Assembly (NCBI GenBank): GCA_016719575.1
Contig: JADJYV010000006.1
Coordinates: 62,001-126,000, forward strand
DNA from: Pseudobdellovibrionaceae bacterium
GTDB lineage: Bacteria > Bdellovibrionota > Bdellovibrionia > Bdellovibrionales > Bdellovibrionaceae
Length of the DNA: 64,000 nt
Reading direction: 5' to 3'
Both the position numbers and the translations under genes were made by a program. Positions 52,732 through 62,200 of the stretch are shown here, one piece after another (positions within the stretch are counted from its first letter, which is position 1; every line of letters begins with the position of its first letter). Under the pieces are notes generated by a model. It was not told where the DNA came from. It searched no databases and saw only the letters and a program-made list of their open reading frames with translations.

Positions 52732-53568
52732 CTATTTTTTCTTTTGCTGGGGGCCTGGCCAAGGAGCACCCGGCACGCGGGCGACTAGTCTTTGTCCGAT
52801 TTCCTCAAAGGCTACTTTGTAATCGAAGTCGTCTTCGCCCTCTGGTAACAAGGGACTGATGTCACTGGTGAAATCAGGATCACTTTTCTTTTCATGCATG
52901 GCCATTTCAAATTCAGTTCTGGTTACGGTATGTCCGCCATATTGCATATAGTCTAAAAAGCACCGAATAACTTTTTCGTCGGAAAGCTGAGGGAATCTTT
53001 TAAAGACGCAGTCAAAGTCAAACAGGTCTCGTCGTCCCTTTTTTCGCTGGTACAGAGCTCTCAGTTTTGTACCCATGATTTCTTCTATTGTAAAAGTAGT
53101 GACCTGGCATTGGCCGGTAAAATATTCTGAATTCATGGAAAAGCTCTTTGATTCGTGGCCGAATACTGAAAAATGCTCTGCAATGTTAATCTCAACTTTA
53201 AGTTTCATTTTTTGCACGGGCTGTTCTGTTGAATCAAATTTAAAGCGCATTGTGAAACGACCCTTATTTTTATCGACTTGTGGTTTTCCTAGCCAAGGTT
53301 CAAGTTTACCTCGAACGAGACTGGCGACATCTCCCATCTTCACTTTTGGTATTTGGACGAGATCAATATCCTCTGAGTAGCGTGCGGGTTTATCAAAAAA
53401 GATCTTCTGTAAAGAGGTGCCCCCGCGAAAAGCGAGAGTCTCCCTGATTTTAGGCTCTGAATACAATTCACATAAAACACGACTGATGACGAGATCCTGT
53501 TCTACTTGAGCATCGCTCCCCCAAGGGGCATGAACTTTCCATGCCTGGATATACTCTTTACTTATCAT
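52732..53568 (-). CDS. abiEii: AbiEii-family nucleotidyltransferase toxin
   Basis: 278 aa. Nucleotidyltransferase motifs: LAFRGGTSLQKIFF and RYSEDIDLVQI (GS/DxD), KLKVEINIAEH, and the family's TKLRALYQRKKGRRDLFDFD. AbiEii transfers a nucleotide to a target and stops growth; AbiEi neutralises it. Overlaps the AbiEi gene by four bases. The tail ends PGPQQKKK. Cargo of the conjugative element, between coupling protein and lipoprotein. Confidence 0.93.
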   Translation of the reverse strand: MISKEYIQAWKVHAPWGSDAQVEQDLVISRVLCELYSEPKIRETLAFRGGTSLQKIFFDKPARYSEDIDLVQIPKVKMGDVASLVRGKLEPWLGKPQVDKNKGRFTMRFKFDSTEQPVQKMKLKVEINIAEHFSVFGHESKSFSMNSEYFTGQCQVTTFTIEEIMGTKLRALYQRKKGRRDLFDFDCVFKRFPQLSDEKVIRCFLDYMQYGGHTVTRTEFEMAMHEKKSDPDFTSDISPLLPEGEDDFDYKVAFEEIGQRLVARVPGAPWPGPQQKKK

Positions 53569-54374
53569 ATCTCGTCCGCCTCAACTTGAGTGTTAACATT
53601 GATCGACCATTTTACATTTTTTTTATGACTCAATCCCTTGCTCGGCTCTAATTTTACGATATGTACATCACGACGACTGAGCCATTGATGAAGAGGTGCT
53701 AGCGGATTTTTCCCAAAAGATTCAAACATAAAGCCGACTCGCTGAAATAGCGGGGTGTCGTTATGAATTTCAGCCAATGGAGGAAGAAGTTTTGGATTTA
53801 CCTTTTCCTTCATTTCCTGAATCACGGTGGCAACATGAGAAAGCCCGACGGCTTTTTGTTTGTATCTTACCAAATCTACAAGCGTTGCTTCTGGGGTCGA
53901 TATTAGAATTTCGCCATGAGGAGTTTGCAGCAGCTGCTTCGGAATCTTCGCGGTGAATTTATTAGTTATGAATTTAATTCTATTTTTGCCGTACTTTATT
54001 GGTGGAAGTGGTTTGGTGGTGAATACTTGAGTTTCAAAAACAGCCTGATGGGTGGCTCCATGGTATTTTGCAGCAGTGAGAAGGCCAACGTAGTAGGGAA
54101 GCTCTAAATACTTCATCAGTTTAGCAATAAAATGAATGGGAGGAGGCCCTCCCTCATTCCGATATTCGATCTCGATAATCATGTAGAAACCAGAGACCGG
54201 GCGAAGAAGCTGCCCCTTATTTTGGAGCCGTTGAGAGGCCCGCATAAAGGCAAGTTCTGAACAGCCAAGGGAGTCTATAGCTTCAGCTTTAGTGAAAGTT
54301 ATAGATCCCAGCCGTAGCTTCTGCTCAAGGAATTCGGAGAGTCTTATGGAGTCTTTTTTGTTGCTTTTATCCAT
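53565..54374 (-). CDS. abiEi: AbiEi-family antitoxin / transcriptional regulator
   Basis: 269 aa from ATG 54374. N-terminal winged helix (ITFTKAEAIDSLGCSELAFM, ASQRLQNKGQLLRPVSGFY), then the AbiEi core (LELPYYVGLLTAAKYHGATH, ISTPEATLVDLVRY). AbiEi proteins bind their own promoter; inverted and direct TGTCGTT repeats lie just upstream (54394-54447). Bicistronic with the toxin through a four-base overlap. Confidence 0.9.
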   Translation of the reverse strand: MDKSNKKDSIRLSEFLEQKLRLGSITFTKAEAIDSLGCSELAFMRASQRLQNKGQLLRPVSGFYMIIEIEYRNEGGPPPIHFIAKLMKYLELPYYVGLLTAAKYHGATHQAVFETQVFTTKPLPPIKYGKNRIKFITNKFTAKIPKQLLQTPHGEILISTPEATLVDLVRYKQKAVGLSHVATVIQEMKEKVNPKLLPPLAEIHNDTPLFQRVGFMFESFGKNPLAPLHQWLSRRDVHIVKLEPSKGLSHKKNVKWSINVNTQVEADEI

Positions 54375-54393
54375 TCTTAGAAAGTACCACAAA

Positions 54394-54447
54394 GTGTCGT
54401 TTTTTCAAAATTATATCGTTTTAAAAAAGCGACAATAAATGTCGTTA
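54394..54447. promoter_or_regulatory. Candidate AbiEi operator
   Basis: GTCGTTTTTT (54396-54405) and AAAAAAGCGAC (54423-54433) form an imperfect inverted pair; a second TGTCGTT lies at 54440-54446. The position immediately before the AbiEi start fits autoregulation. Confidence 0.5.
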
Positions 54448-54503
54448 ATATGAAACGAACTTTTATCTCATTTTGGACCAGCAAGAGCTGGCCTAAAGTA
54501 TAA

Positions 54504-56009
54504 CTATTTAAAGGCATTGGTGTTAATCTCCTCTTGTTTGATCTCAGGAAATCGGACCTTAAATACACTGCTTGCCCCGTGGGGAGTTTCCCGCCCGTGG
54601 GCGATCAATACAGCGCCAGTCCCGGTCGGAAGCGTCTTTAGCAAATCTGGCGAGGCCCTGAATTGGTGAGCGTCGCGGGTGGTCCCTTCGCCGACCACTT
54701 CGGCGGCGTCGATGTCCTTAGCATTGGTGATTCGTTGGGTGGTTTTTTGAATGTCCTTTGTACCAAAGCAGCGAGCAAAGAATTCTGCAGAATCCGGGTC
54801 ATTGATTCTGAGAACAATCTTTGTCGCGGCATTGTCGGTGATGCGATTTAAAAATCCTGGAGAGACTTCAACGACGTCGCCAACACTTTGATGGGAAAAG
54901 TGCAGGGCAAAGCCCGCGGACCTTGCTTTTGAAATCAAATCGGCAAACTCGGGACACGCAAACGACGCAAACTCGTCAAAGTAAACTGGGACGATCTTTT
55001 TCTGTTTTGCGTGAGTTCGTCCCCTATGCGCCGTTCCGGCCAAATAACCGAGGTGATTAATAATGAGCTTTCCAAGCACTGAAACAATTTGCGGTGACAT
55101 GAGGCTCTGGAGCCTAAAATAAATCACGGCTCCGGCTTCAGCATCAGCGAGATGGATCTTTGAATCCGATGTCGGCGAAAGAATTCGCCCAAGGTGCCCC
55201 ATTGTAAGGGACCGGACTTGATCGCGGAGGCCTGATAAATCCTGAAACTCCTTAACTGCCAAGGCTTGCGGAAATTCCGCTGTATTTACATAGGCCGAGA
55301 ATGAATCCGGAGTTTCGAGAACTTTTGCGATCTCAGAAAGCGTGGGATTTTGATTGTTGATTTCAAAGTGAGTTTGAAAAATTCTTTGAAGTGCCGAAAG
55401 GGCTTTTGATTTGTAATACTCTTCACTCCAGGACATCGAGGAAAAAAGCCTTTGCGCTGACTCCAGCGGAGATCCAGACTCGAGTGGATTATAGGCTAGA
55501 GAGTCTGAGTCCGTGAGGTCAAAGACTAAGAGTCTATTTCTCGGGACCCAATTCTTAAGTTCGCTGAGAAATGAATGATCGCCCTTGGCATCGAGAATGA
55601 TGCTTCCAAGGCCACGCCTGACATCTTGTTTTAGAAAATTAAGAATGACGCTTTCGGTTTTTCCTGAACCCGTTGCGCCCAGGATGTGAACGTGGCGGGT
55701 GCGGATATGATCTGGCAGATAGATTTTTTCACCAAGATCGGTATCAAGTCCCATAACAATGGAATTGGGGTTTGAACTTAAAAGTTCCAGAGGGATTTCC
55801 TTAACATAAGAAATCCGTTTGCGGTTTTCCCGCGCCCAGGGTGAATAGATGTAAAAAGCCAAAAGTCCCAGAAGGGCTACGACGAGAACAACAGCTAATA
55901 CAAAAATTAAGCGGTCTATTTTAGACAAAACTGAGTAGATTTCAAAGAGCCAAAGACTCAAGAGACCAACGGGGAGCAGTAAGAGAGTTGTATAGTTCGT
56001 ATCATTCAT
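54504..56009 (-). CDS. Type IV coupling protein (VirD4/TraD-like)
   Basis: 501 aa. Two N-terminal membrane helices (LLLLPVGLLSLWLF, LAVVLVVALLGLLAFYIY), Walker A HILGATGSGKTES near 107-119, Walker B VPVYFDEFASFA near 320, and the TraG-type segment HFSHQSVGDV. It brings the DNA substrate to the secretion channel. Start overlaps the VirB10-like stop by one base. Its 3' end is the sequence duplicated in the 43.9-44.0 kb remnant. Confidence 0.92.
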   Translation of the reverse strand: MNDTNYTTLLLLPVGLLSLWLFEIYSVLSKIDRLIFVLAVVLVVALLGLLAFYIYSPWARENRKRISYVKEIPLELLSSNPNSIVMGLDTDLGEKIYLPDHIRTRHVHILGATGSGKTESVILNFLKQDVRRGLGSIILDAKGDHSFLSELKNWVPRNRLLVFDLTDSDSLAYNPLESGSPLESAQRLFSSMSWSEEYYKSKALSALQRIFQTHFEINNQNPTLSEIAKVLETPDSFSAYVNTAEFPQALAVKEFQDLSGLRDQVRSLTMGHLGRILSPTSDSKIHLADAEAGAVIYFRLQSLMSPQIVSVLGKLIINHLGYLAGTAHRGRTHAKQKKIVPVYFDEFASFACPEFADLISKARSAGFALHFSHQSVGDVVEVSPGFLNRITDNAATKIVLRINDPDSAEFFARCFGTKDIQKTTQRITNAKDIDAAEVVGEGTTRDAHQFRASPDLLKTLPTGTGAVLIAHGRETPHGASSVFKVRFPEIKQEEINTNAFK

Positions 56010-56833
56010 TATTTTTGTCCTGGAAAGTAATCCGTGAGTTCAATAAAGAACTCGGTCATGGGTTTTAAGGTCAGCACCTGAGCGTTATTATTTGCGGTAC
56101 CAGCTTCAGATTGGAATTCCTGCATGAGACCCGCCGCCACTGCGCGAGCTACCAGAGTCTTAAAGTCCCCATTATCAGCTCCGGCATCGACGTCGTTGGG
56201 GTTATTTGCGGCCGATCTAATGGCAGCTCTGGCAAAAAGCCCTTCTTTTTTAGCAGCACTCACGCCAAAAGTTCCATCGAGGCTTATAGCGCGCGCAGAA
56301 ATCGGAACTGCAATCTCTGGCCGTCTTGGATGACGGACAAATTTAAAACTCATGCTAATCCGTCCAGATGCATTTTCTGGTACGGCCTCGCCGATAATAG
56401 TGGCTCCCATGAATTCACTGCCGAGGGAGGCTTCCATCACTTGCGCGTGAACCGGGGCGTTTGCAAAGGTTTCAACAACATTTAAGAGTCTCACGCGGAC
56501 AATTGTGCCGGGGGCGTGTTTTGCAAATAGTCCTCCGGCTTTTCCACTGCCGCCAGCAGAAGGCGCTTGAAATAGGATGATTTGGGAGTGTTTTTCGATG
56601 CGATCAAATTTCACTTCTGATCTTCGTCGATCTCCTGACTTAACGGGGCCGCTCATCGAGGACTCTACAAGTTTATAAAAAACAATGGCAACAATTGGGA
56701 GCAAGCAAAATACTACAATATCTTTTGCCAGAAGGGCTAATTGAAATCGAGGGGTTCCGCCGGGATAGTCTTCCTCGGACCAACGCTGTAATAATCTTTC
56801 GCGCTGTTTTTGAATTGGATTTGGAATTTTCAT
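56009..56833 (-). CDS. VirB10/TrbI-like type IV secretion protein
   Basis: 274 aa. One N-terminal membrane helix (IVVFCLLPIVAIVFYKL) and a periplasmic part ending in the beta-barrel segment with FKFVRHPRRPEIAVPISARA and LTLKPMTEFFIELTDYFPG. Shorter than typical VirB10 and without a Pro-rich stretch. Spans the periplasm between the inner-membrane and outer parts of the channel. Start overlaps the VirB9-like 3' extension by ATGA. Confidence 0.78.
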   Translation of the reverse strand: MKIPNPIQKQRERLLQRWSEEDYPGGTPRFQLALLAKDIVVFCLLPIVAIVFYKLVESSMSGPVKSGDRRRSEVKFDRIEKHSQIILFQAPSAGGSGKAGGLFAKHAPGTIVRVRLLNVVETFANAPVHAQVMEASLGSEFMGATIIGEAVPENASGRISMSFKFVRHPRRPEIAVPISARAISLDGTFGVSAAKKEGLFARAAIRSAANNPNDVDAGADNGDFKTLVARAVAAGLMQEFQSEAGTANNNAQVLTLKPMTEFFIELTDYFPGQK

Positions 56834-57510
56834 TGGCGAATCCTTTTTAATTTTATAGTTAATGCATTGGTTGAACCTTTGATCGGGACAAGAATTGAGA
56901 GGTCCTTCATGTCAGAGGGGATATTGGGCTTTAAAAATATTAAACGAGCACGAATCGCGGAGTCCCTCTGGACTTTGCGCCGCTCGGATTAAAGCTTACT
57001 GGGGCTTAGGATTCTGTCTTTGTATTTGAGTCGAATCAGATCCCAGTTGGGGGAGATCTTTCCCGAGGAGTCCGCCGCAATGACAAAGTCGACCGTGAGA
57101 TAGTCCTTCTTTTTATCAAAGTCGGAGTTCTTAAGATGGACTCCGCGTAAATATTGGACGGGCACCGACACGCGAGGCTTTTCAACGGGCTTTGGGATAA
57201 AGCTCTCAAATTTCTTATAATAAGTCGGCTCTGATTCCTCCGAGGCGGTCAAAAGAAACAACCGCGTGTCCTTTGACTTAAAGTACACAAACATATTCGT
57301 CGTTGCGTAGGGTGTAAGCGGCTTAATTAGAATGGAGCGGTTGAGGCGCTCGACCTGAAATAGATTTTGATCGCCAAGCACGACTTGCGTGGGGGCCTCT
57401 TCAAATTCCAGGATGGTGCTAAAGCCCTCCTTTAGAAACACTGGAAAAGTCGTTGGACCAAGAGAAGTCGAGGCAAAAGCTTGTAAAATAAAAAGTGAAT
57501 ACAAAATCAT
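56830..57510 (-). pseudogene. VirB9-like protein with an in-frame stop
   Basis: The frame starts at 57510 with a signal peptide, encodes FEEAPTQVVLGDQNLFQVER and beta-rich sequence, and stops at TAA after LSPSKL (56989). The same frame then stays open for 52 more codons (SERRKVQRDSAIRARLIFLK, later LVPIKGSTNALTIKLKRIRQ) and ends in a TGA that overlaps the VirB10 start (ATGA), exactly as a natural gene end would. So the TAA is probably a nonsense change splitting a 226-residue VirB9/TraK-like protein. The short form of 173 residues could still be made. Confidence 0.7.
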
Positions 57511-58389
57511 CTATTTTCCTCCTTTCATGGTGTTACGAATGTGGTTTCCATAGCGGGTGGCCTTGGCCATTTTCATTCCGGTCGAGGCTGCAATCGTTTT
57601 CGGATTTGCCATCATCACAGTATTTAGAACTCCACGTTTTAAAGTGTCGCCAATACTTAGGTTCACGCCGTCAGCAAGTTGCGAGACTATGAAGGGTGAA
57701 AATAGCAGGGCCACCGCAATAATCAGATTGAGTGTGACAACCGTGATGAGGTTTCCTTCGATGGTGTAGGTTGAAGCAAAGGGGAGTGCCTTTAGAAAGG
57801 CCGAGAGTATTGACCAGATGACAGGCCAGCAGGCCACTTGAAACATGGATTTAAAAAGTCCTCTCGTCATTCCACTTGCTGCCTCAAATAAAGTCCCAAG
57901 AATCAGAAAAGGTCCCAGGGCGACAAGTAAGAACCAATAAAAGTGCTGAAACGCGAGAAGAAAAAATCTTGCCACGATCAGAATGACAAAGCTCAAAATC
58001 ACAAGGCTTCCGATCAATAGATCACTACCAAGATTTAAAAGTCCCTCTAGATCAAAGGAATAGGCTTCGGCTCGCTTTGAAGCTGCCTCCAGCACCATGT
58101 CGATTCCGGTCATGTCATCAATAGATCTTGCGACTTCTACACCCAGAATCTGACTGAACTCGGCAATGGTCGGAAATGAAACCAATAAAAGTGCCACCAG
58201 CACAAGGCGTTTCAAGCGAACAACGACGGCACCGCTGATTCCGAGGTCTGTTGTGTAACCAATGGCGACGGAAACCAGAAATAGTGGCAGCAACATCTGC
58301 CAGCTTAGGTGGCTGGTGTGTTCATAGATTTGTCTGGCCACGGGCAAAAGCTTTTCATACTCTTCGATGGCAGGAATTGAGTATTTCAA
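57511..58389 (-). CDS. VirB6/TrbL-like polytopic membrane protein
   Basis: 292 aa with six or so membrane helices (MLLPLFLVSVAIGY, LVLVALLLVSFPTIA, LIGSLVILSFVILIVARFF, WFLLVALGPFLILGTLF, LITVVTLNLIIAVALLF). The central WFLLVALGPFLI segment is typical of VirB6/TrbL. It forms the inner-membrane part of the channel. Directly follows the VirB5-like gene, with a four-base overlap. Confidence 0.8.
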   Translation of the reverse strand: MKYSIPAIEEYEKLLPVARQIYEHTSHLSWQMLLPLFLVSVAIGYTTDLGISGAVVVRLKRLVLVALLLVSFPTIAEFSQILGVEVARSIDDMTGIDMVLEAASKRAEAYSFDLEGLLNLGSDLLIGSLVILSFVILIVARFFLLAFQHFYWFLLVALGPFLILGTLFEAASGMTRGLFKSMFQVACWPVIWSILSAFLKALPFASTYTIEGNLITVVTLNLIIAVALLFSPFIVSQLADGVNLSIGDTLKRGVLNTVMMANPKTIAASTGMKMAKATRYGNHIRNTMKGGK

Positions 58390-59063
58390 GGGTTCCTCCT
58401 GCCAGAAAAGACCACTTCTGAAAACCGTGCCTCACGTTGACTGAGATTTGTGGCAAAGGATTTAAATGAACTACCTTTGGTCGAAACTGCCCTGGTTTCT
58501 TTTTCGTTACCCTCGGCCAGCATCTGCGCAAGGAGACTTGTGATATGGCTTTGGATAACTTGGGACTGCGATTCAATTGAAATCAAAGTGCCGACCCCCG
58601 AAGCCGTGAGCTTCTGTGCTACACCTGGGGAGGCGTCGGCGCCCTTTCGCTCCATCTCTTTACCCGATTTGAAGGTCGTGGCCGTCTCGGGCCGGACGAG
58701 GGACACCAGATTCATGGCTCGCGAGATTTCATACTCGATATTGTCGTATTTCTCGGAGCGGTATTCTTTAGGAATCGTATGATAGACAATCCTTAAGCGA
58801 TTGAGGGCTTCTTTAGGATCTTTCCATTTATTCCATTCCGAGGGTTGCACAAGATCCGCAATGGTGCGGACTCGGTAAATGCGATCTTTGATGCCAGCGA
58901 GTTCGTCGTTCATATGCTGGGACTGTTTTTCGAGTTCCACCATGGTGTGAAGCGTGTTGAACACAATCTCGGCCAGTAATGGCAAGTCCGCGCCCCAGAT
59001 GTCGGCTTTGGCGCTTTGAAATGGCAGAATTGCAAATAGCAGAATTAGAATTAACTTTTTCAA
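58386..59063 (-). CDS. VirB5/TrbJ-like secreted coiled-coil protein
   Basis: 225 aa. Signal peptide MKKLILILLFAILPFQSAKA. Mostly helical: residues 35-70 (LHTMVELEKQSQHMNDELAG) and 150-200 (SIESQSQVIQSHITSLLAQM), the pattern of VirB5/TrbJ minor pilus proteins that act at the pilus tip. No cysteines in the mature part. Position in the operon (after VirB4, before VirB6) supports the call. Confidence 0.72.
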   Translation of the reverse strand: MKKLILILLFAILPFQSAKADIWGADLPLLAEIVFNTLHTMVELEKQSQHMNDELAGIKDRIYRVRTIADLVQPSEWNKWKDPKEALNRLRIVYHTIPKEYRSEKYDNIEYEISRAMNLVSLVRPETATTFKSGKEMERKGADASPGVAQKLTASGVGTLISIESQSQVIQSHITSLLAQMLAEGNEKETRAVSTKGSSFKSFATNLSQREARFSEVVFSGRRNP

Positions 59064-59065
59064 TT

Positions 59066-61120
59066 TTACTCCTTTCGTTGAGAGATGTTTTCGGTATTGG
59101 CCAACTTGTAGAATTCCGGTGTCGGGTAAAGCCGAAAGATCTGACTCATGGTCGGGCTTAAGGCGAAAAACTCGGAGTAAACTGGTTTCTTCGAGGTCAC
59201 TGACAGGGCCCTTGCAATATCTGACTCCGGAAGGTCAAAAGTTTCTTTTAGAAATTCTGCCGCAGCTCCATTTTGCAAAAATATTTTAGTAAAGCTATTG
59301 GTGAAAATCATTTTCGCAAAAGCCTCATCGCCATAGTCGGCCAAGTTCTGAGTGATCGAGACTATTCCAGCGCGGTATTTGCGAAGGGTCCGGTACATTT
59401 CTTCTAAGAAACTTTTACTTTGAGCAAAGAACCGCCAAACCTCATCAAAAACGATCAAAGTTCTGGAGTAGGTGCCGTTAACGAGATCACCCCACAAAAG
59501 TTCCGAGAGTAGTAAGATCGTAGTTCGTTGAAGGACCGGGTCTGAGTCCAACTCTTTAAAATCAAAGGCGGTTACCTGGGACTTGATGAGGCTTTGTAAA
59601 TCATCACGCGCCGAAACTGAATCCAAGGACAAGTGAGGCTTTAGCCAATGCGCAAGATCCTGGTAAAACCGCTCGGGTTTTTTGCTAGCTAACTTTACAA
59701 GTTCACCGATTTTAAGATTCGTCCCTTCGACATGGCGAAGGAGGTCATCAATAGCAACTCGGTGGGAGTGCGATGTGACTTCCAGAGCCGCAAAGAGTCT
59801 CGATGAATGTGCGGTAAAATCCGGTGCCATCGACTAGCTTTATTTTTAGGAAACTTGCAAGCAGGCCGTGGGCCTCAGGAATAGTTAGAAGCTGACTGCG
59901 GCCGCCATTGGCCTCAATAATTCGTCGGTAGGAGCCGCCAATATCAAAAATGCAAAGTCGGGTATTGGGATCGTCCTTAAGAGTGGACGACAAGATGGCA
60001 TTCATCAAAAAGCTTTTACCAGATCCTGAGGCACCGCAAATGAAGGAATTGAAATTCAGATTTTCTTTTGAGAACAAATTTAAATGCGAAAGCTCATCAC
60101 TGCGGGATCGTAACTCCAAAAAGGAACTATCGTTGCTCCGGGAATAGTCATGAAGCAGGGGAAGGATCTGGGCCAGGTTTTCTGTAAGAATCGGCAGTTT
60201 TCGAATTCCTAGAGGTATACCTCCGGGCAAATGACTTAGCATCACCGGGAGTGTTCCTAGGCCTTCGGGATAAAGTCCGGCATTGCCAAGGCCTGAAACG
60301 ACGCGTTCAAAGTCATTAACGACATTCCTGGTTTCTTCCTCAGGCCCCGAGACTATCAGGCCCAAAGAAATCTCGAATAAAGTTTCTTTCGCAACCAGGA
60401 TTCGCTCTAAGGTTTCTTCAGAGGAACTTAGCACCGAATTAGATTCGATGTTTTTGACCTCCAAGGAGTTTGTGACGGACAGGGCATGACTGACTCGGCG
60501 CTTTGTTTCAAGCTGGCGCCGGATCTTTTTTCGATCTGGAATATTAAACTTGAGCGAAAGCGTGAAAGGCACCTGACTTTCAAAAGGGGCTGAAGGCAGC
60601 CCTTCCAAGTCACTTGGGGAAGCTCCGTTAGCGATAGGACATGAAGGGTGTCGTTACCGACGCGAAGGCAGTCTTTTTCCCACACGACATCCGGAAGAGA
60701 ATTTGCGTGAACTTTTTTGCCAAACATTGATGAAACATAAGATTTCCAGGTGGTTTCACCCAGTGGCACCGGATGCAGTTTGAGTTCTCCTAGTAGCGCT
60801 TGAAAATGGGAATAGCTCTCTTCTTTTTTAACTTTTTCAAAGACAAGGATTGTCGTTTTAAGCCCCTTGATTTCAGAGCGTAATTGAGAGCGGAACAAAA
60901 TGATCTGACCTTCAAAAAAATTGGGAAGTCTTGTTAAAAGCTCCGAAAGCTTTTGAAAAAAGCCGTCGCTACTGGGGCCGTCGAGCCCCTCTTCAAATAA
61001 ACCCAGAGAAAGAGGCTCCATCTCAAAACTTTTTAAAATAGTTCCGTCTGAATGCTCAATCAACCCGTCGCCGATCCATTTGGTCTGTAGTATTGCCTTT
61101 GTGAGGGAGTATTTTCTCAT
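59066..61120 (-). pseudogene. VirB4/TraC-like ATPase in three frames
   Basis: Starts at ATG 61120 (MRKYSLTKAILQTKW). Frame 1 runs to about 60615, frame 2 from there to about 59755, frame 3 to 59066. The first break coincides with a C4 run (TTCCCC) near 60616-60619, after which SDLEGLPSAPFES continues in frame 2. The second lies between GSGSHIALP and RVAIDDLLRHV. Walker A CGASGSGKSFLMNA and Walker B RTLIVFDEVWRFF are intact. Total about 684 residues, somewhat short for VirB4. VirB4 powers pilus assembly and transfer, so the element would be transfer-deficient if the breaks are real. Confidence 0.8.
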
Positions 61121-61410
61121 AGGTTTAATTCCGTCCTTTGTGACCCTCGACAGGCGTGGCCAAGATAAACATGGGGTTCGATAATAAAACGTACGAGCAG
61201 CTCCAGATGGCCATTTTTTTGTCCATGGGAAATGATTCGGAGAATTGCCAAGGTGCCAAGTCCAAGGCCCCAAGAAAAGTACAAGGGGGCTCGCATGACA
61301 TTGAGGACCACATTGGATCCGGCCAAGATCGAAAAGGCCGTCACAATATGACTGACTTCAAATCCCCAAAGTTGTGAACGATTCATATTGCTCGTGGGAC
61401 AATTCTTCAT
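61117..61410 (-). CDS. VirB3-like inner-membrane protein
   Basis: 97 aa. Two adjacent membrane helices (HIVTAFSILAGSNVVLNVM and PLYFSWGLGLGTLAILRII) then the VirB3/TrbD-type end (ELLVRFIIEPHVYLG). Overlaps the VirB4 start by four bases and the VirB2-like stop by four, in the usual VirB2-VirB3-VirB4 order. Confidence 0.75.
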   Translation of the reverse strand: MKNCPTSNMNRSQLWGFEVSHIVTAFSILAGSNVVLNVMRAPLYFSWGLGLGTLAILRIISHGQKNGHLELLVRFIIEPHVYLGHACRGSQRTELNL

Positions 61411-61679
61411 CGAACCACCCGTTGAATCAGATCCACGATACTTTGGGCGCCAAAAAGAATCGTGGCCCCCGTCACGGCATAGACCAGGTGTTGTTTCGCA
61501 TTTATGTTTCCGGTGAAGAAACTAAAGGCTGCAAAACCAAGCCCCAGGACTGCGAAGATCGGCAGGATGGATCCGATGACGACGTTTTTCAGTCCCATTA
61601 ACGAGGACTCGACGGAGGCTTCGGCAAGGGGGGCTACGATCATTAATAGTGATATGAGTGCGAATTGTTTTTTACTCAT
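61407..61679 (-). CDS. VirB2/TrbC-like conjugative pilin
   Basis: 90 aa from ATG 61679. Signal peptide with cleavage around LAEASVES, then two membrane helices (VVIGSILPIFAVLGLGFAAF and LVYAVTGATILFGAQSIV) separated by a short polar loop (NINAKQH), which is the VirB2/TrbC fold. It is the main pilus subunit and the first gene of the transfer operon. Confidence 0.82.
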   Translation of the reverse strand: MSKKQFALISLLMIVAPLAEASVESSLMGLKNVVIGSILPIFAVLGLGFAAFSFFTGNINAKQHLVYAVTGATILFGAQSIVDLIQRVVR

Positions 61680-61878
61680 GGGTTTTTGTCTCGTTGTTTT
61701 GAAGTTGGATGACATAGCGCTGGCTTGGCAGCATATAGAGTTCAAAGCTCAATGAGCCACCGGACTTTGAAGCCCAGGCACGGCCCACGCGATTCCATGC
61801 GGTTTTCTTTTCGGGGGTGCCGTTCTGTTTGGTTTCGTATTCCTTGGCGACAAGGATATCGTAAAATCCGTTATTCAT
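61672..61878 (-). CDS. Small conserved element protein, unknown
   Basis: 68 aa from ATG 61878, with AGGAGG upstream. Soluble; conserved-looking core KTAWNRVGRAWASKSGGSLS and FELYMLPSQRYVIQL. The WNRVGxAW pattern resembles short DUF736-like proteins of plasmids. Overlaps the pilin gene by eight bases, so it is the first gene of that transcript. Function unknown. Confidence 0.6.
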   Translation of the reverse strand: MNNGFYDILVAKEYETKQNGTPEKKTAWNRVGRAWASKSGGSLSFELYMLPSQRYVIQLQNNETKTHE

Positions 61879-61978
61879 GTTTCCTCCTGAGCTGGTATTA
61901 GCTCGGTTAATTCTGGTTCTTGTTTGTGCAGGTGTAATAGGCCTGTGGACCAAAGGTAGAAGTCGTAGCAGTCAAGGG

Positions 61979-62191
61979 TCATGACCGGGGGGCAGGCATT
62001 TGAACTGCCTGCCCAGTGCGCCAATGATTTCGATGTGATTTTCGCCTGAGACTGGGGAATTCGATGTGCTCCCAGTGGTTCAATTCGGAATCAAAATCTG
62101 GAGAGTAACCACACTCCCAGCAGTTTGAATGCGTTGCCAAGTGCTCAAGTGCATAGCCCCCGCACCGCTGACAAAAGGTAAAATTATTCAT
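61979..62191 (-). CDS. Small zinc-ribbon-like protein
   Basis: 70 aa. Two CxxC pairs (FCQRCGG and NCWECGY) 15 residues apart suggest one zinc site. The C-terminal part is basic and may be disordered. GGGAG precedes the ATG and is part of a hairpin (62201-62245) that could mask it. No family recognised. Confidence 0.6.
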   Translation of the reverse strand: MNNFTFCQRCGGYALEHLATHSNCWECGYSPDFDSELNHWEHIEFPSLRRKSHRNHWRTGQAVQMPAPRS

Positions 62192-62200
62192 TACAACACT

